A DNA stretch of 64,000 bases from Halichondria panicea (taxonomy: Eukaryota; Porifera; Demospongiae; Suberitida; Halichondriidae). Made by a program: the position numbers and the translations under genes. The notes beneath the pieces are model-generated. The model worked only from the letters and a program-made list of their open reading frames with translations, did no database searches and had not been told where the DNA came from. The first letter of the stretch is position 1, and each line of letters begins with the position of its first letter. The stretch is taken from positions 1,665,803-1,729,802 of the forward strand of contig NC_087380.1 of NCBI RefSeq assembly GCF_963675165.1, read 5' to 3'. This document shows, piece after piece, positions 1 through 15,968 of the stretch.

Positions 1-2450
1 CCAGCCACACTGGACGTTACCACAGCAGAGGATGGTACATATCATGCATGTGATAGGTTCGTGACCATGTATTGACCTTTCACCCTGTAGTTCCTGGAGC
101 TCCTCCGATGTCGTTCACTGCCACCGCTCGTACTAACGGGACAGTGCTCTTTAATTGGAGTCCACCCCCCTCTGCACAACAAAATGGCGTCCTCACTGAC
201 TACACTTTGACCTGTGCCCCGCCACTTTCCTTCAACTATGGTCCTAATGAGGTGGGCGGGACTGGTGAGGGGTTTTCCCCTGCCACACGCTACACATGTA
301 CACTCACTGCCAGCACAGCAATTGGAGCTGGTCCATCAGCCAGCGTAACCATAGTAACATGTAAGTATATTATTATTCCTAGAAGTTATATAATGACTGT
401 GGCTCCTCCCACTTCCTGTAGTTCCGTCAGTACCAGCTGTGAGTGTCATCTCTCTATCAAGTACTCAGCTGGGGGTCAACTGGACCACACCCGTTAATGC
501 AATCATCACAGAGCATGTTATATATCTGGATGGGGCGGAGTTTGGCCGCTCCCAGGGGTCAGAGTTCATTATCAGTGGTCTACGTCCATACACAGAGTAC
601 AATGTGGGGGTCAGTGCTAGTAACGAGGCAGGAGAGGGATCAGTCAGCGAGGGACAGATTATCAGGACACTAGAGGATTGTGAGTGCACGGGTATCAGTG
701 TGTGTATTAGGAGCCTTTGTGGATCATAATAATTATATAGCGTTCTTTATTTTATTTGAGTATTTCTTTTAGTGCTGCTCTAAGAAAACAATTAATTACT
801 ATCGTTAGTTTGTGGAGCCTTTTATTGATCCATCATTATTACAGCCATCGTGTAGTTGTAGGGTTAGCAGCTTTCTTCTCCACCATCATAACTGTATAGC
901 TGTTGAATCACCATCCCTATTACCCCCCACAGTGCCTGGGCGTGTGGAGTGTGCCCCTCGCTGGGTGTCTAGCTCCTTCACTTCTGTCACTGTACGTTGG
1001 GCCCCGCCTACTCAAGAGAACGGCATCACCCTCGCTTACCACATCCGATTGGTTCGTTATGGAAGCTCTGACTCCACCCCCCTGGCCGAGGCTAACGTGA
1101 CTAGCTCTGATAGGGAGGTGACACTGACCCCCAGTGATGACTTGGTGGGGGGTATCCCCTACACTGTCCAGGTGGTGGCTGAGAATAGCATCGGACGTAG
1201 CACTGAGATATGCCAATCCATTGACTTCATTGCTCAGCTTGGTGAGTTGAAATTGACTAGTAATAATTATCATAATTATGATATCTACCTAATCTAGTTT
1301 TGAAATTAAAACTATCGACAATAGTTACCCCTAGTCGTTGTGAAATGTCTCATTTTAAGAAAAAATGCGTGCTATAGCCTTCTTGTTTAATATCCCCCCC
1401 ACAGAGCCCCCGCCCCCTTCTGGCCTGGGGGTCTCACGTACTCCTGATACTATAACACTGTCCTGGGACGTGCCTACTCTACTGGAGGCTAGAGGCTACG
1501 TTAGCTACACAGTGACCTTTGGACCCAGTGTGGGAGCACGCAAGAGACGACAGACATCTGATGAATGTAGCGTGTCACCTTGTAATGTCCCCGTGGAGAG
1601 AGGGGGTGTGGTCATCAGCGGCTTGGACCCTGGAACGAACTATGACCTCACAGTTACACCGTCCAATGAGGAAAACATTACTGGAATGGCTGCCACGGCA
1701 ACAGCTCCAAGTAAATGAAAACACTTAATAATATCTTGTGCCGGTATAAATGCAATGTGCAGGATGGTGGTATTTTGCACATTATAGACAGCAGTCTTAC
1801 TACCTGTGTTCCTTGCCCCCCCCCCCCCCGTACAGCATTATTGTGTGCTCACCTATACAGTTTGTGACAGCTGTTCCATTTGACAACAGCTGTCACAACT
1901 ACATTGTACCAGTGCCGGGAGGGATGAGCACAGCATGTATTGTGTTAGGTTGGTGCAAACAATGATAGTCTCATGCATCCATTATACAGCCTCTACTGAT
2001 GAGAGTTTTCTCTACACTGGTGCTGTGGTGGGAGGAGTGGTGGCCCTGGTAGCAATGGTGGTGATTGCAGTGACTGTAGTGATGGTGACCTACCTAGTGC
2101 TCCGGTACAAGAGAGGAAGGATAATGTGAGTTTGAGTTGGTTTAAAAGTATTTGTGTGGAGTACGTGTTATTATAGTTTAAGTGTAAACAAGCTTGAAAG
2201 CTTTTATTGTCATAATTGGCTACGTAGTAATAATGTTCTCTGCACACACAGGACTCTTCTTCGAGATATCTCCCTTACTGACCAGGGTCAAAGTGCAGCC
2301 GCTACCTACGAGACCGTCTCTGCCACTTATGAGGAGATCCCAGCCTCCAGAGAGGTCAAAGGTGATTACAGCTTCACACAGAACAGTGCCTACTCGACTG
2401 TGGTGAGTGGGCGTGATGCTCCTGCTGCTGAAGGAATATACGATAACTGA
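1..2450 (+). CDS. Multi-FN3 single-pass membrane protein, 3' portion (5' end outside window)
   Basis: Four fibronectin type III domains are each encoded by one symmetric phase 1-1 exon: 91-360, 422-679, 933-1241 and 1405-1710. Exon 1990-2125 encodes a hydrophobic membrane span followed by basic RYKRGR. Exon 2252-2450 encodes a short cytoplasmic tail ending at TGA 2448-2450. Introns are GT-AG and the phases join cleanly. Bases 1 to about 49 may be the end of an upstream exon with an Ig-like DGTY pattern; that exon is uncertain. FN3 domains usually mediate extracellular binding, so this is probably an adhesion or receptor protein. The fourth FN3 domain contains a polybasic RKRR stretch. The tail has several tyrosine motifs (YETV, YEEI, YSTV). 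No catalytic domain is visible, and no family beyond FN3 receptor can be assigned because the N-terminus is missing. Confidence 0.82.
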
Positions 2451-2547
2451 ACTATCACATGACTCGTCAAAGTTAATTGTTTATAGCTAGCTCATGAATA
2501 GCATTCAAATATACATGTATCACTCATCAGCCCCTTTCCTTTTAATT

Positions 2548-2553
2548 AATAAA
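2548..2553 (+). terminator. Poly(A) signal AATAAA of the FN3 gene
   Basis: A canonical AATAAA lies about 100 bp after the FN3 gene stop codon and before the next gene's start at 2668. Position and orientation fit a cleavage and polyadenylation signal. It lies in A/T-rich sequence, so chance occurrence is possible. Confidence 0.5.
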
Positions 2554-2667
2554 AAATGGTTTTAATCTGAGGTTAGCCTCGATTGAAGATTTGCGGCGTG
2601 GGATCGAGGCCACTTAAACTATATTGCTTGTGTGGCGATCCTTGCCAAATCGATAGTCAAGTTGAAG

Positions 2668-7256
<4,589 letters not shown>

Positions 7257-8121
7257 AGACTATCGCCAATCATAATATGAACTGTTGTATGTGGTACATG
7301 ATAGATTTGTGTTGTACTAGACTATAGTCTAACTTTGAGTTTTAATGCATCTGTGTGTATGGCTTTATGTGTTATTATAAATTGTACAGACTATAGACAT
7401 ACATAATTATATTATGAGGGCGGATAATTAATGAGACGCCTATATTACGTGTATACGTAATAACACTGCGCATGTGCGGTGAGCTTGAGTTTTAGCCTCG
7501 TTCCCAGGCCTTGGTTTAGGGCGTTCTGCTGTCAATCAATATAGTTGAAGCGCATGCGTATCTGATCAGCAATTGTGGGTGTATCTCATTGAGGGTGTGT
7601 CACTCAGCATCTCTAGCAGCTCGCGATCGGCGCGGCACTGATACCACAGATAGTAGAGGAGACCACATCCCCTCTACTATCTATGCTGATACAGTACACA
7701 GCTATGTACAGTGTACCTTTCAGGATTAAGCACAAGCACGGCTAGCTACTGAACGCTGAAATACAAGCTAGACAGTGAGTAATTACTTACTGTATGCTAG
7801 ACATTGTTGGTGGTATGAAATTGCTATAAAGTCAGCATGTACATTAATACATGTATATTAACGAGCTAGTATAAGTACTTTACTGGGTGTATATAGTATC
7901 TAGTTAACTGTGAACAGTAGCTTTTAATAGCCATACTTACAAATAATTATAATGATGTGAATGCAGCAATCGCCACAGCACTATAATAATATTAGATCTA
8001 TCATAAGCTTTGTGCATATTAATAGGAACGTAGATGAAAGCTGGTGAGGCTTTTAACTGTACAAATATGCCGACTGTATAAATACCGGCTGCCACTCTAC
8101 CCATATCTATGCAGCTCGCTC
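7257..8121 (+). promoter_or_regulatory. Intergenic region and putative 5' region of PH/WW/Gly-rich gene copy 1
   Basis: 865 bp separate the LRRC40 stop from ATG 8122. Segments from about 7470 and again from about 7700 (CTTTCAGGATTAAGC, then AAGCTAGACAGTGAGTA) recur upstream of copy 2 at 31020-31300, so this flank was part of the duplicated unit. The conserved CAG-GTGAGT-like sites suggest an untranslated 5' exon. A hairpin with arms GATAGTAGAGG and CCTCTACTATC lies at about 7650-7683. No TATA box is assigned. Confidence 0.4.
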
Positions 8122-11100
8122 ATGGCCACTCCAGCAGTCCCTGCTCACGATGGAGGACCTCCCCCAGACGCACCAGTGCAGCAAGCAATGAGGGAGAGAG
8201 AGCCCAGCCTCAAAGAAGGATTCATTCAGCCTTGTCAAGGCTACCTCAGGAGGAGGTCCAAGATCCTTAAACGGTGGAAAAAAGAATGGCTGGATGTAGT
8301 ACCAGGTATACTGATAAGATAAGCGCTGCACCATACCCAGATAATGCAACTAGCTTGATATTATAGCTGATAAATAATTCTGCTAATTTTGATTTTGGTG
8401 ACTTACCATTTGTAACGATGTTCACGCATTCACAGTGCATCCTTATTCTACTTATTTATTAGTACAATTGTGTCTACCATTTAGTACATCAGAATGTTGA
8501 TTATTAAGATGTCATTGTTGATCACTATCAGTATATCCGGCACAAGGGACTATTATCGCTGGTATTCATAGTTCTAGAGTTACCATTAGAATGCAATTAT
8601 GATTGTGAAGACCACCCCAAATAGTTACATGTCTACTATTCTTTACACTTCATACTTCATAGTTTTACACTGAAAGCTAAACAGTTTGTATTGTATGATT
8701 GCACTCTTACCTTTTAGTGATTCATGAGGTTAGGGAGGTTAGGGCTTTCCCGGTAGGGTTCCCCACTATTACCTTTTAGTGATTCATGAGGTTAGGGCTT
8801 AAAATAACTTCCCGTTAGGGTTCCCCACTATGACAATTGGGGTTTCAACTCAAATTCCTCACTATTACAACCTCTGATTAATGCCACTGATTGACATAGT
8901 TTACGCTCTCTTTTATGCACAGGACCGATGAATCACCAACTTGTGAAGCATGGCAAACGCCGCTCTGTTCTGCACAATTTTCAAACTGCAGCTCCGAATC
9001 TCCAAGTGGAAACAGTTAGTGACGATCCGAACAACAAAGAGTTTCTAACATTTCGATTGGTCAATATCGAGACCCAAGAAGAGTTAAGCCGCTATCGTGC
9101 AGAGAACATTGTACAGATGAGACGATTCATGGCTTCTCTTGGAGCCAAAGGCCCGGGAATGTTTACAAAAGAAGACGAAATAAGTAGAGCAGTTGCAATC
9201 GAAGCCATCCACGGCCTCTTTGACGTTATCCATCCTTCTGAAGACGAAGTCTATCAACGGCAGCAGATGTTCCAGAATCATAAGAAAACAGAGGGTGAAG
9301 GGGAAGTTATCAGCAGGCCGGCAGATGCACCACCTTCCTACAATGAAACTCTTCAGCAGCTTCCACTCGGATTCTATTTCCCAACAGACGGTGGAATTGT
9401 TTTAGGCGAAACGGCCGTACAAGTTGTCTATCCAGGCACTGCTATCCCCATGTATGATCCGAATGCACCATTGCCAAAGTCCTATCGAAGACCATGGCAC
9501 GATACCTTTCGACCCCCACATGGCCCACCTGTGTTCTACCCTGTCAGTATCGGCTATGGAGCTGAAATTGGTCTCGCACCTGCACAGCAAGCACTCTGGG
9601 ATCCTGTTCAAAAGATCTACTTCTTTCTTGACCATATAAACAAAGTGACCTTCTTTGAAGACCCTCGACCACCCTTGGATCCGATTCCAGTTGTTACTAA
9701 ACAACAGACAAGTTATGGGGACAAAAGACGTGAAGCGTTGATTCCTCCCGGAGTATGCTCGGACCATTCCGTCATCAAAGCCACTACTCAGAGAGCTCTC
9801 TCAAAACCACACGGGCACATCCTCTATGCTTGTGGTGTTCATGGTCAGCACGGAGCACACGGCCTAACAGGAGCTACTGGTCATCCTGGAGCTCACGGAA
9901 TACCCGGAGTATTTTCAGGCGCTAACGGAGGCCCCGGGGGACCTGGCGGACCGGGAGGCCCAGGCACACCTGGACTGAGGGGCCAAGATGGAACTGAGGC
10001 TAGTGATGTTATACTGAACATTTGGGGTGATCCGAATCAACTGAACGTTTCCGGTACATCATCATTTGTCGCTGAATTGGGTGGAACTCGAGTTGAAGAA
10101 GTGTTGTTTGTCAACTGCCGAGGTGGTAATGGTGGACACGGTGGTCGTGGTGGAGATGGTGGTGTCGGAGGTTTTGGTGGTCCTGGTGGAAGTGGTGCAT
10201 GTGGACATCACGGTCATAGCTCATCTTCTGGTCCTGGTGGTAATGGCGGTCCTGGTGGTGACGGAGGGCCGGGTGGGGTGGGTGGACCTGGTGGATCTGC
10301 AGCTCGAGGTGGTGATGGTGGCCATGCTCAGTTTGGTGGTGTGTGCGTTCTACAATCGACTGACCCGAGACTCCTGATGCTTGTCGAAGCTGACTGCATG
10401 GAAGGAACCCCTGGAACAGGTGGTGATGGAGGCACCGGTGGTCAGGGTGGAATAGGTGGTAGTGGCGGTCATGGCGGTCCTGGTGGGTCCGGGGGCAGTG
10501 GTGGAAGTTATACGGATTCCAATGGCCATAGACATAGTTACTCAAACGGAAGTTCAGGTTTCAGTGGCCACGGTGGCAGAGCTGGATTTCCTGGACCAAA
10601 GGGGCCGAATGGAGAGAGAGCAATTGATGGGCAACCTACAAACAATGGTGCTATACTTTGGGTGATCGGTTCTCCTGAAGGTGGAGTGATGCATCAAGCA
10701 GCCACTCGATACGACGCTGAAGTTACCGATATTCGAGTTATCTCTGCAATTGATGACGGAATCTTCGAGCCGAACGAACGGATTCTTGTTTCTAGTGTTG
10801 TAGTGGTGAACAGTGGCGGTCTTCCTTTACCAACTAACGTTGATGTTTTCATGCCTTCAACAAAAACAATTCAATTTGAACCCACCCGATTTGAGCTCCC
10901 TACCGAACAGCTATTTCCAGGACAAAGCTTCACTGTGCCGATTACCTACCATGGTAGGATCTTTGACCAGCCACCTCCGAATGTTTGCGGACCATTTATT
11001 TCTTCTGCTCAGTTCCACCCACGAGCCGAACTACTTGGTAGACCATTCGAAAAGTCATTCCTCCATCAAAAACTTGTTGTTCAGTATCCTGTAAAGCTTG

Positions 11101-12800
11101 CTTATCTCAAGTGTTCTGAGAATCTCGGTCGAGGAGAAGTGTCCGTACTTGATATAGGAGTCCAAAATATTTCCACCATGCCGTACGGAGATGTTCCTGG
11201 CTCTGGAGGAAAAGTGGTGCTTCAAATTCACTTGGATGCAAGAATTATCCCAGTTGGATCTGCAAATGTGGGCATCAATGTTGTCCCTTACACCATCACC
11301 TACGATCCTATTGCCAAAGACAGCATGTACATTCAAGTCCACGATATTCCACCTGGAGCGACAGTAAACGTACAAGTCACAGTTCAAATGGAAAGTCGAG
11401 CAGAGCTGTTTGATCGGTGCTACTGGCAGGCTGACCTCTATCTCCGCGACAAGCTCATTGAGTACAATTTTGAAAAGATTCGAGTCACTCCGTTTTATCT
11501 CCCCAAAGACCCACCTGCTGACGTCCTCATGATCACCAGTGAATCCATCACTCGGAAAGAATTTGTTTTCTGGCAGCGTGTACTGGAGATTCTTGGAGTC
11601 ACTGTGGACTTCTGGGACACCACTCGATACAGCGGCTTGTCTATCGACTCTCGTACCAACACACGACACCAGACCACATGGGAGGGCCGCTACACTGGCA
11701 GTTTGATGCTCTACCCTCACTGCAACCTGAATCTCCTCTATGGGATCGATATTGTGCGGCATTTCCACGGACAGGACTATCGCGACAACCCTTTGAAAGA
11801 GATGCACTCTAGTGCTGTATTTTTCATGCCTGAAACAGTTGCGAGGGGCAGACAGGGAGAAAGCAACTACGATCGAGGGGACCAAGCTGTACAAAGACAT
11901 CTTAGTACTGTAGAAGGTGCAATTGAAGTTGAAGAGGGAACATACGGTGGCAAGCATTTATTCCGACCTGGCTCATGCTGCGTTACTCCAAGGCCGTATC
12001 TCAAATGGGAGAAAAAACATTTGAAAAAACTCGAAAAAGAAGTTCCAACTCTTTCCCCGGTGGTGATTGCGCGTACAGTCAACATTCAATCGACTGGCAC
12101 CTTTAAGTATGACTACGGTACCGTTGATGTCCGTCGTATGACTATACTTCGCTCGAGCAAATTTCTCATGGTTGATGGAGCTGGTGGAAATTATGTTGAC
12201 ATGAGCTTGGATGACCCCAACCTCCACCCTGGAGCTACTGAAGTGCCACTGGCCAGCAACTATGCTCAAGTTTTCCTAGCCACTCTGTATGGAATACCCC
12301 TACGCGTCAAGATCAAGCTTCTAAAGAGCACTCCCGAGGAGTCTACTGAAAGCCCCGGTTCTCAAGTATCTTGCTTCCTACCAAACGGCCTCAGCCTGTC
12401 AAGACAGGACCTCATCATGATATGCATTGCTTGGGAGATTGCAGACGAAGTGTACAGCTGCTCTGGAAACGCCACTCGAATGCGAGAGCTTGCACAAGAC
12501 GTGGAATCTAATACAGCTGTTTATGTAGCACACGGTCGAGTAATTCTTCGAGGAATGGAATTGATTGCAAAAGAAGTCAAGCTTCGAAAAAAGAAAGTGA
12601 GCAATGCTCAAGTGAGCCTAGCCATATCCGAGATTAACAGACACACTCAAAGCATCTCCCAAACTCTTCGTAGAAGTGGAGTGGATAACAGAAATTTAGA
12701 ACCGCTTGTGAGCTTGGCCTATCTCCAAGACAATGATCGAGTTCATCGCTCTCACCAGCACTGGACTGGGGATGACCGTTGGAACCTGTGTGGACTCTAA
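8122..12800 (+). CDS. PH-like / PPxY / WW-like / collagen-like Gly-rich protein, copy 1 (1353 aa)
   Basis: Two exons: 8122-8305 and 8923-12800, joined in phase 1. Residues about 33-135 resemble a PH domain (GYLRRRSK...RWKKEWLDVV, then strands and a closing helix). PPSY at 198-201 is a WW-binding motif. A WW-like domain at about 284-312 keeps the first Trp (287) and the TxxEDPRP end, but has Phe 306 for the second Trp. Collagen-like or GG-X blocks lie at about 366-416, 461-529 and 556-627. Residues 659-923 are beta-rich, starting with the acidic DDGIFEPNER segment. Residues 927-1013 look alpha/beta (Rossmann-like). The C-terminus is helical and basic. There is no signal peptide or membrane span, so it is probably cytosolic. 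The core resembles large Gly-rich proteins of filamentous fungi labelled DUF7932, by recall and not by search. Function is unknown. Confidence 0.88.
8709..8833. repeat. Tandem duplication of about 60 bp in the intron of copy 1
   Basis: The phrase ACCTTTTAGTGATTCATGAG followed by GGTTAGGG and GGGTTCCCCACTA occurs twice in tandem here. Copy 2 has the phrase once (about 33002-33058), so the tandem step arose after the gene duplication or was lost from copy 2. Confidence 0.75.
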
Positions 12801-13000
12801 ACCGATAGACTGTTGAACATTGTTTGAAAATAGAATTTAGCTTTTATTAATTATTATCTAGCTGTTGAAAACACTGTTGAAGTTAGCATCTCTTATTAGT
12901 ATCTAGTTTTAATGTTTTGTGCCCTTCTGCGTGTAAACTTTCATCATTTTAATTATAATGGTGAAATTGAAATGTGAACACATGGTACTACATAAAAGAT
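12801..13000 (+). other. 3' UTR/flank of PH/WW/Gly-rich gene copy 1
   Basis: This 200-bp flank matches 37025-37215 after copy 2 (TTGAACATTGTTTGAAAATA, then TTTTGTGCCCTTCTGCGTGT). It is interrupted by the MITE at 13001. A diverged version also lies at about 44680-44840. No clear AATAAA was found. Confidence 0.6.
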
Positions 13001-13334
13001 TACCGTATAGCGGGTATATTTCGAGGGTATAAATTTTCGCGGATGGACCATTACAAAGGATTTCGCGGATTTTATTTTCGTGGTCTGAGTTCCAACCTTT
13101 TGGCGCATGCGCATATCAACATGCAGCTGTACCTCCACACCGTTAGCCTCGAATCCAGGCCTAGCCTATAACGGTGAGGCACCTCTTATTGTCGATAGGT
13201 GTGGTCAATAATACTGAACACGCCTGCTACTCAATAAAGATATAAATTTTCGTGGGTATAAATTTTCGCGGTAGAGGCTCAATCCGCGAAAACCGCGAAC
13301 ATTTATACCCTCGAAATATACCCGCTATACGGTA
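13001..13334. mobile_element. MITE with TACCGTATAGCGGGTATATT ends
   Basis: A 334-bp element with near-perfect terminal inverted repeats of about 45-50 bp. The left arm starts TACCGTATAGCGGGTATATT and the right arm ends with its reverse complement. The outermost TA on each side could be a TA target duplication. It lies within the 3' flank of copy 1 and is absent from the paralogous flank of copy 2. No ORF. Confidence 0.88.
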
Positions 13335-13802
13335 TTTGGAGATGTCAGACCGGAAGTAGTGCGTGGGCGTATTTTCATACAATGGTAAGAAACGGAACCA
13401 GAAAGTGAGTGAACAAGAAGGGCTTTCCGCAAGCCCTGGAAGAGTCTAGCAAACAACAGCTGTTCTCAGGGGTAACAAATAGCGTAAAATTTTATTTTTA
13501 TAACAGTTTTTTATGATTTTAGCATTTGATGCTTGTTCTGTGTGTGATTTTTTCTCAAAGGTGATCATCATTAATTTTTGTCAACCAAACATGAAAATGA
13601 ACAAAAACACAAGTGAGCATGTCTTTCATCTCTAACTCTCTCCAGATTATGCAAAAAGTTGCTACAATAAGCTTTTATTTCTTGCGGAATCACATATTGC
13701 ATGGATAGATGGGTGGAGTTGAGAATAGAAATGCAGTAAAATCAAGCCAAGTGTACCAATAGCTGTATTTATTTCTTAAAAGTTCTTAAAAGTTACTGAA
13801 AG

Positions 13803-14486
13803 TAATGAAAGCACCACGGGTGCTGATGCCTCGGTGGAGGTGCCAAAGCTACATAACATAAAGCTACTATAGCTAGCTTTTATACACACATTGATTATAT
13901 AATTATCATGATGAATGTTGCTGCATGCAGAATCCAGAATCACAGGGAAACTCAAAGAGTGGGTAATGATCGACGATGATTGTTGTTAATAACGATCGAC
14001 GCCAAAAATTCAAGTATAATGGTAGCTAGCCTCGATTCCAGGCCGATTCGGCCTTGAATCGAGGCTAAATGGTAGCTCGATCCCAGGCCGATCCGTCTCT
14101 AATTGAACGCTAGGTCGCCTCCTCGGCCTGGTATTGATTGTATCTGGGCGTGCTCTTATTGGCTCCACCTCGATCAGGCAGAGCTAACTACTAAGTAGAG
14201 TAGCAACACTCGGTGAACAAGTTTTGCTACGGACTCTTCTGAAAAGGCTGCAATGGCATTCCAAGTAAGCAAAACTAGGCATAACTCGAGAACGAAGCTT
14301 TATTTTGCAAATCCACAAATACCAAGCCAAGAAAGCATGACTAGAAGCCTATAGAAACTCTTACTTGCACTTCATTGATCCTTGAGCAGCTGAAACAGTC
14401 TACACACACAGACACACAGACACACAGACACACAAACACACTACCGTATACCTCGCTTGCGCATGCGCACCGAGGCATAATTATTA
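13803..14486 (-). mobile_element. Repeat family A, near full-length copy with a nested foldback
   Basis: One end is GAAAGCACCACGGGTGCTG with CCTCGGTGGAGG. The other end is TACCTCGCTTGCGCATGCGC with CCGAGGCATAA, preceded by a CA-type run. The same sequence is found in opposite orientation at 15414-15968 and in this orientation at 47364-47909. The copy here is enlarged by the 41-bp foldback at 14027-14067 and adjoining extra sequence. It is non-coding. The two facing copies make a large inverted repeat with arms of about 310 bp or more. Confidence 0.75.
14027..14067. mobile_element. 41-bp minimal foldback element with 9-bp target duplication
   Basis: Two 20-bp arms, TAGCCTCGATTCCAGGCCGA and its near-complement ending GAATCGAGGCTA, lie back to back. 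They are flanked on both sides by AATGGTAGC (14018-14026 and 14068-14076). The ends match the larger TAGCCTCGA family elements in this window. It sits inside a family A copy. Confidence 0.85.
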
Positions 14487-15413
14487 AAGCAATCTGAAAG
14501 TATCTGTTGAAAAGAAACAAGAAAGATTGGAGAGAATTCCAGGGACAACAATGTAATCTACCAAAACTATTAAATTGCAAGAACTGATTCAATTTGCACA
14601 CGAAACAAGACAAGAGTAATCTACTGTATTAATTAGAAGCTGTCAACAGAGTTGTATCATAGATTTATGGCCTTAATTAAATCTACATCACACTAAAAAC
14701 GAGTTATTTAGACTAAATGAAATTGACAGAAAAGTTGCTTTTAAAGATCAAGAAACAGATACAAGCGTAAGGTGGACATTGGATGAGAGTTCTGAAACAT
14801 GATACAATATACTGAAAAGATAGCATGGTTACTTTAAATCCAAAAGAACTCTCTGAAGCAGGAGACATCATAGTAGATATCTATTCATACTGTTATAGGG
14901 ACATCATAAAGATATACATTACAGAAACATTATAAACTTCATAATAGATATCAAATTGTTACAATGTTAACTCCTGAGTCCTGAGTGTCCATTTCATACT
15001 TTTTTAAAAGAGAATAGACCAAGCGGTTCAGCAGATAAGCTAATTTTAACAACAAATTTCATAAGTCCCGCCCAAGTACATTAAAATGCGGTAAATTTTT
15101 GTACGAATTTTTTCCTGACTAGTATAGTGTTGTTCTTCAAAACGCCTTATCTCTGCATTCCCTTGACCAAATCCAGTGCAGTAAAGTTTTTATGGTTTGC
15201 CTAGAGTGTTCAAAAGAGATAGACTAGTAATACATAGGAGTTAGAAATAGCAAAAATGAAAATCGGTCTGACATCAAAGAGTAAAGGTCCTTAGTGAAAC
15301 AAACTGTAAATTCGGCTTAATTAAAAGTCAGCATAGCTATAGCCTATAGCATAGCTATTGTAAGAGTTACTCAACAATAATATAAGTTCATCGACAAGCT
15401 AGGGGTGATCGAT
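14487..15413. other. Non-coding spacer between inverted family A copies
   Basis: About 930 bp of A/T-rich sequence with no supported gene. Around 15281-15330 the phrase AAAGAGTAAAGGTC...TTAGTGAAACAAACTGTAAATT matches spacer sequence at about 37235-37280, 44800-44840 and 50960-51000. This part is therefore a displaced fragment of the duplicated gene flank. Confidence 0.5.
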
Positions 15414-15968
15414 AATTATGCCTTGGTGCGCATGCGCAAGCGAGGTATACAGTAGTGTGTTTGTGTGTCTATGTGTTTGTGTGTGTGTGTGTGTAGACAT
15501 TTCAGCTGCTCAAGGATCAATGAAGTGCAAGTAAGAGTTTCTATAGGCTTCTAGTCATGTTTTCTATATGTGGTTTTCTATATGTGGATTTGCAAAATAA
15601 AGCTTCGTTCTCGAGTTATGCCTAGTTTTGCTTTATTACTTGGAATGCCATTGCAGCCTTTTCAGAAGAGTCCGTAGCAAAACTTGTTCACCGAGTGTTG
15701 CTACTCTACTTAGTAGTTAGCTCTGCACTAGAACGCTAGCTGCAAGAGTGAGAAGAGAGCTGCAAGGCTCTGCTGACTTGCAGCCATTAATTTTAGACTT
15801 GAACTTTTGGCATCGATCGTTTTTAACAACATTCATGGTCCATCATTACCCACTATTTGAGTTTCCATGTGATTACAATGCAAAAATGTTCATCATGCAG
15901 CTAGTAGTTTTATGTTATGTAGCTTTGGTACCTCCACCGAGGCAGCAGCACTGCGGTGCTGTCATTAT
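15414..15968 (+). mobile_element. Repeat family A copy, inverted relative to 13803-14486
   Basis: It starts ATGCCTTGGTGCGCATGCGC, passes a TG-rich tract, then GCAAAACTTGTTCACCGAGT, and ends CCTCCACCGAGGCAGCAGCA. It is the reverse complement of the element at 47364-47909 along most of its length. No transposase is encoded. Confidence 0.75.

Noticed and set aside
1750-1965. ORF between the fourth FN3 exon and the membrane exon
   Set aside because: It lies in an intron containing a poly-C run before GTACAG. Skipping it joins phase 1 to phase 1 correctly.
11055-11957. 300-residue ORF on the minus strand opposite copy 1 (and a 308-residue one at 35255-36181)
   Set aside because: It is the antisense shadow of the conserved Gly-rich gene exon; codon constraint on the sense strand keeps it open. 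No start context or domain was recognised.
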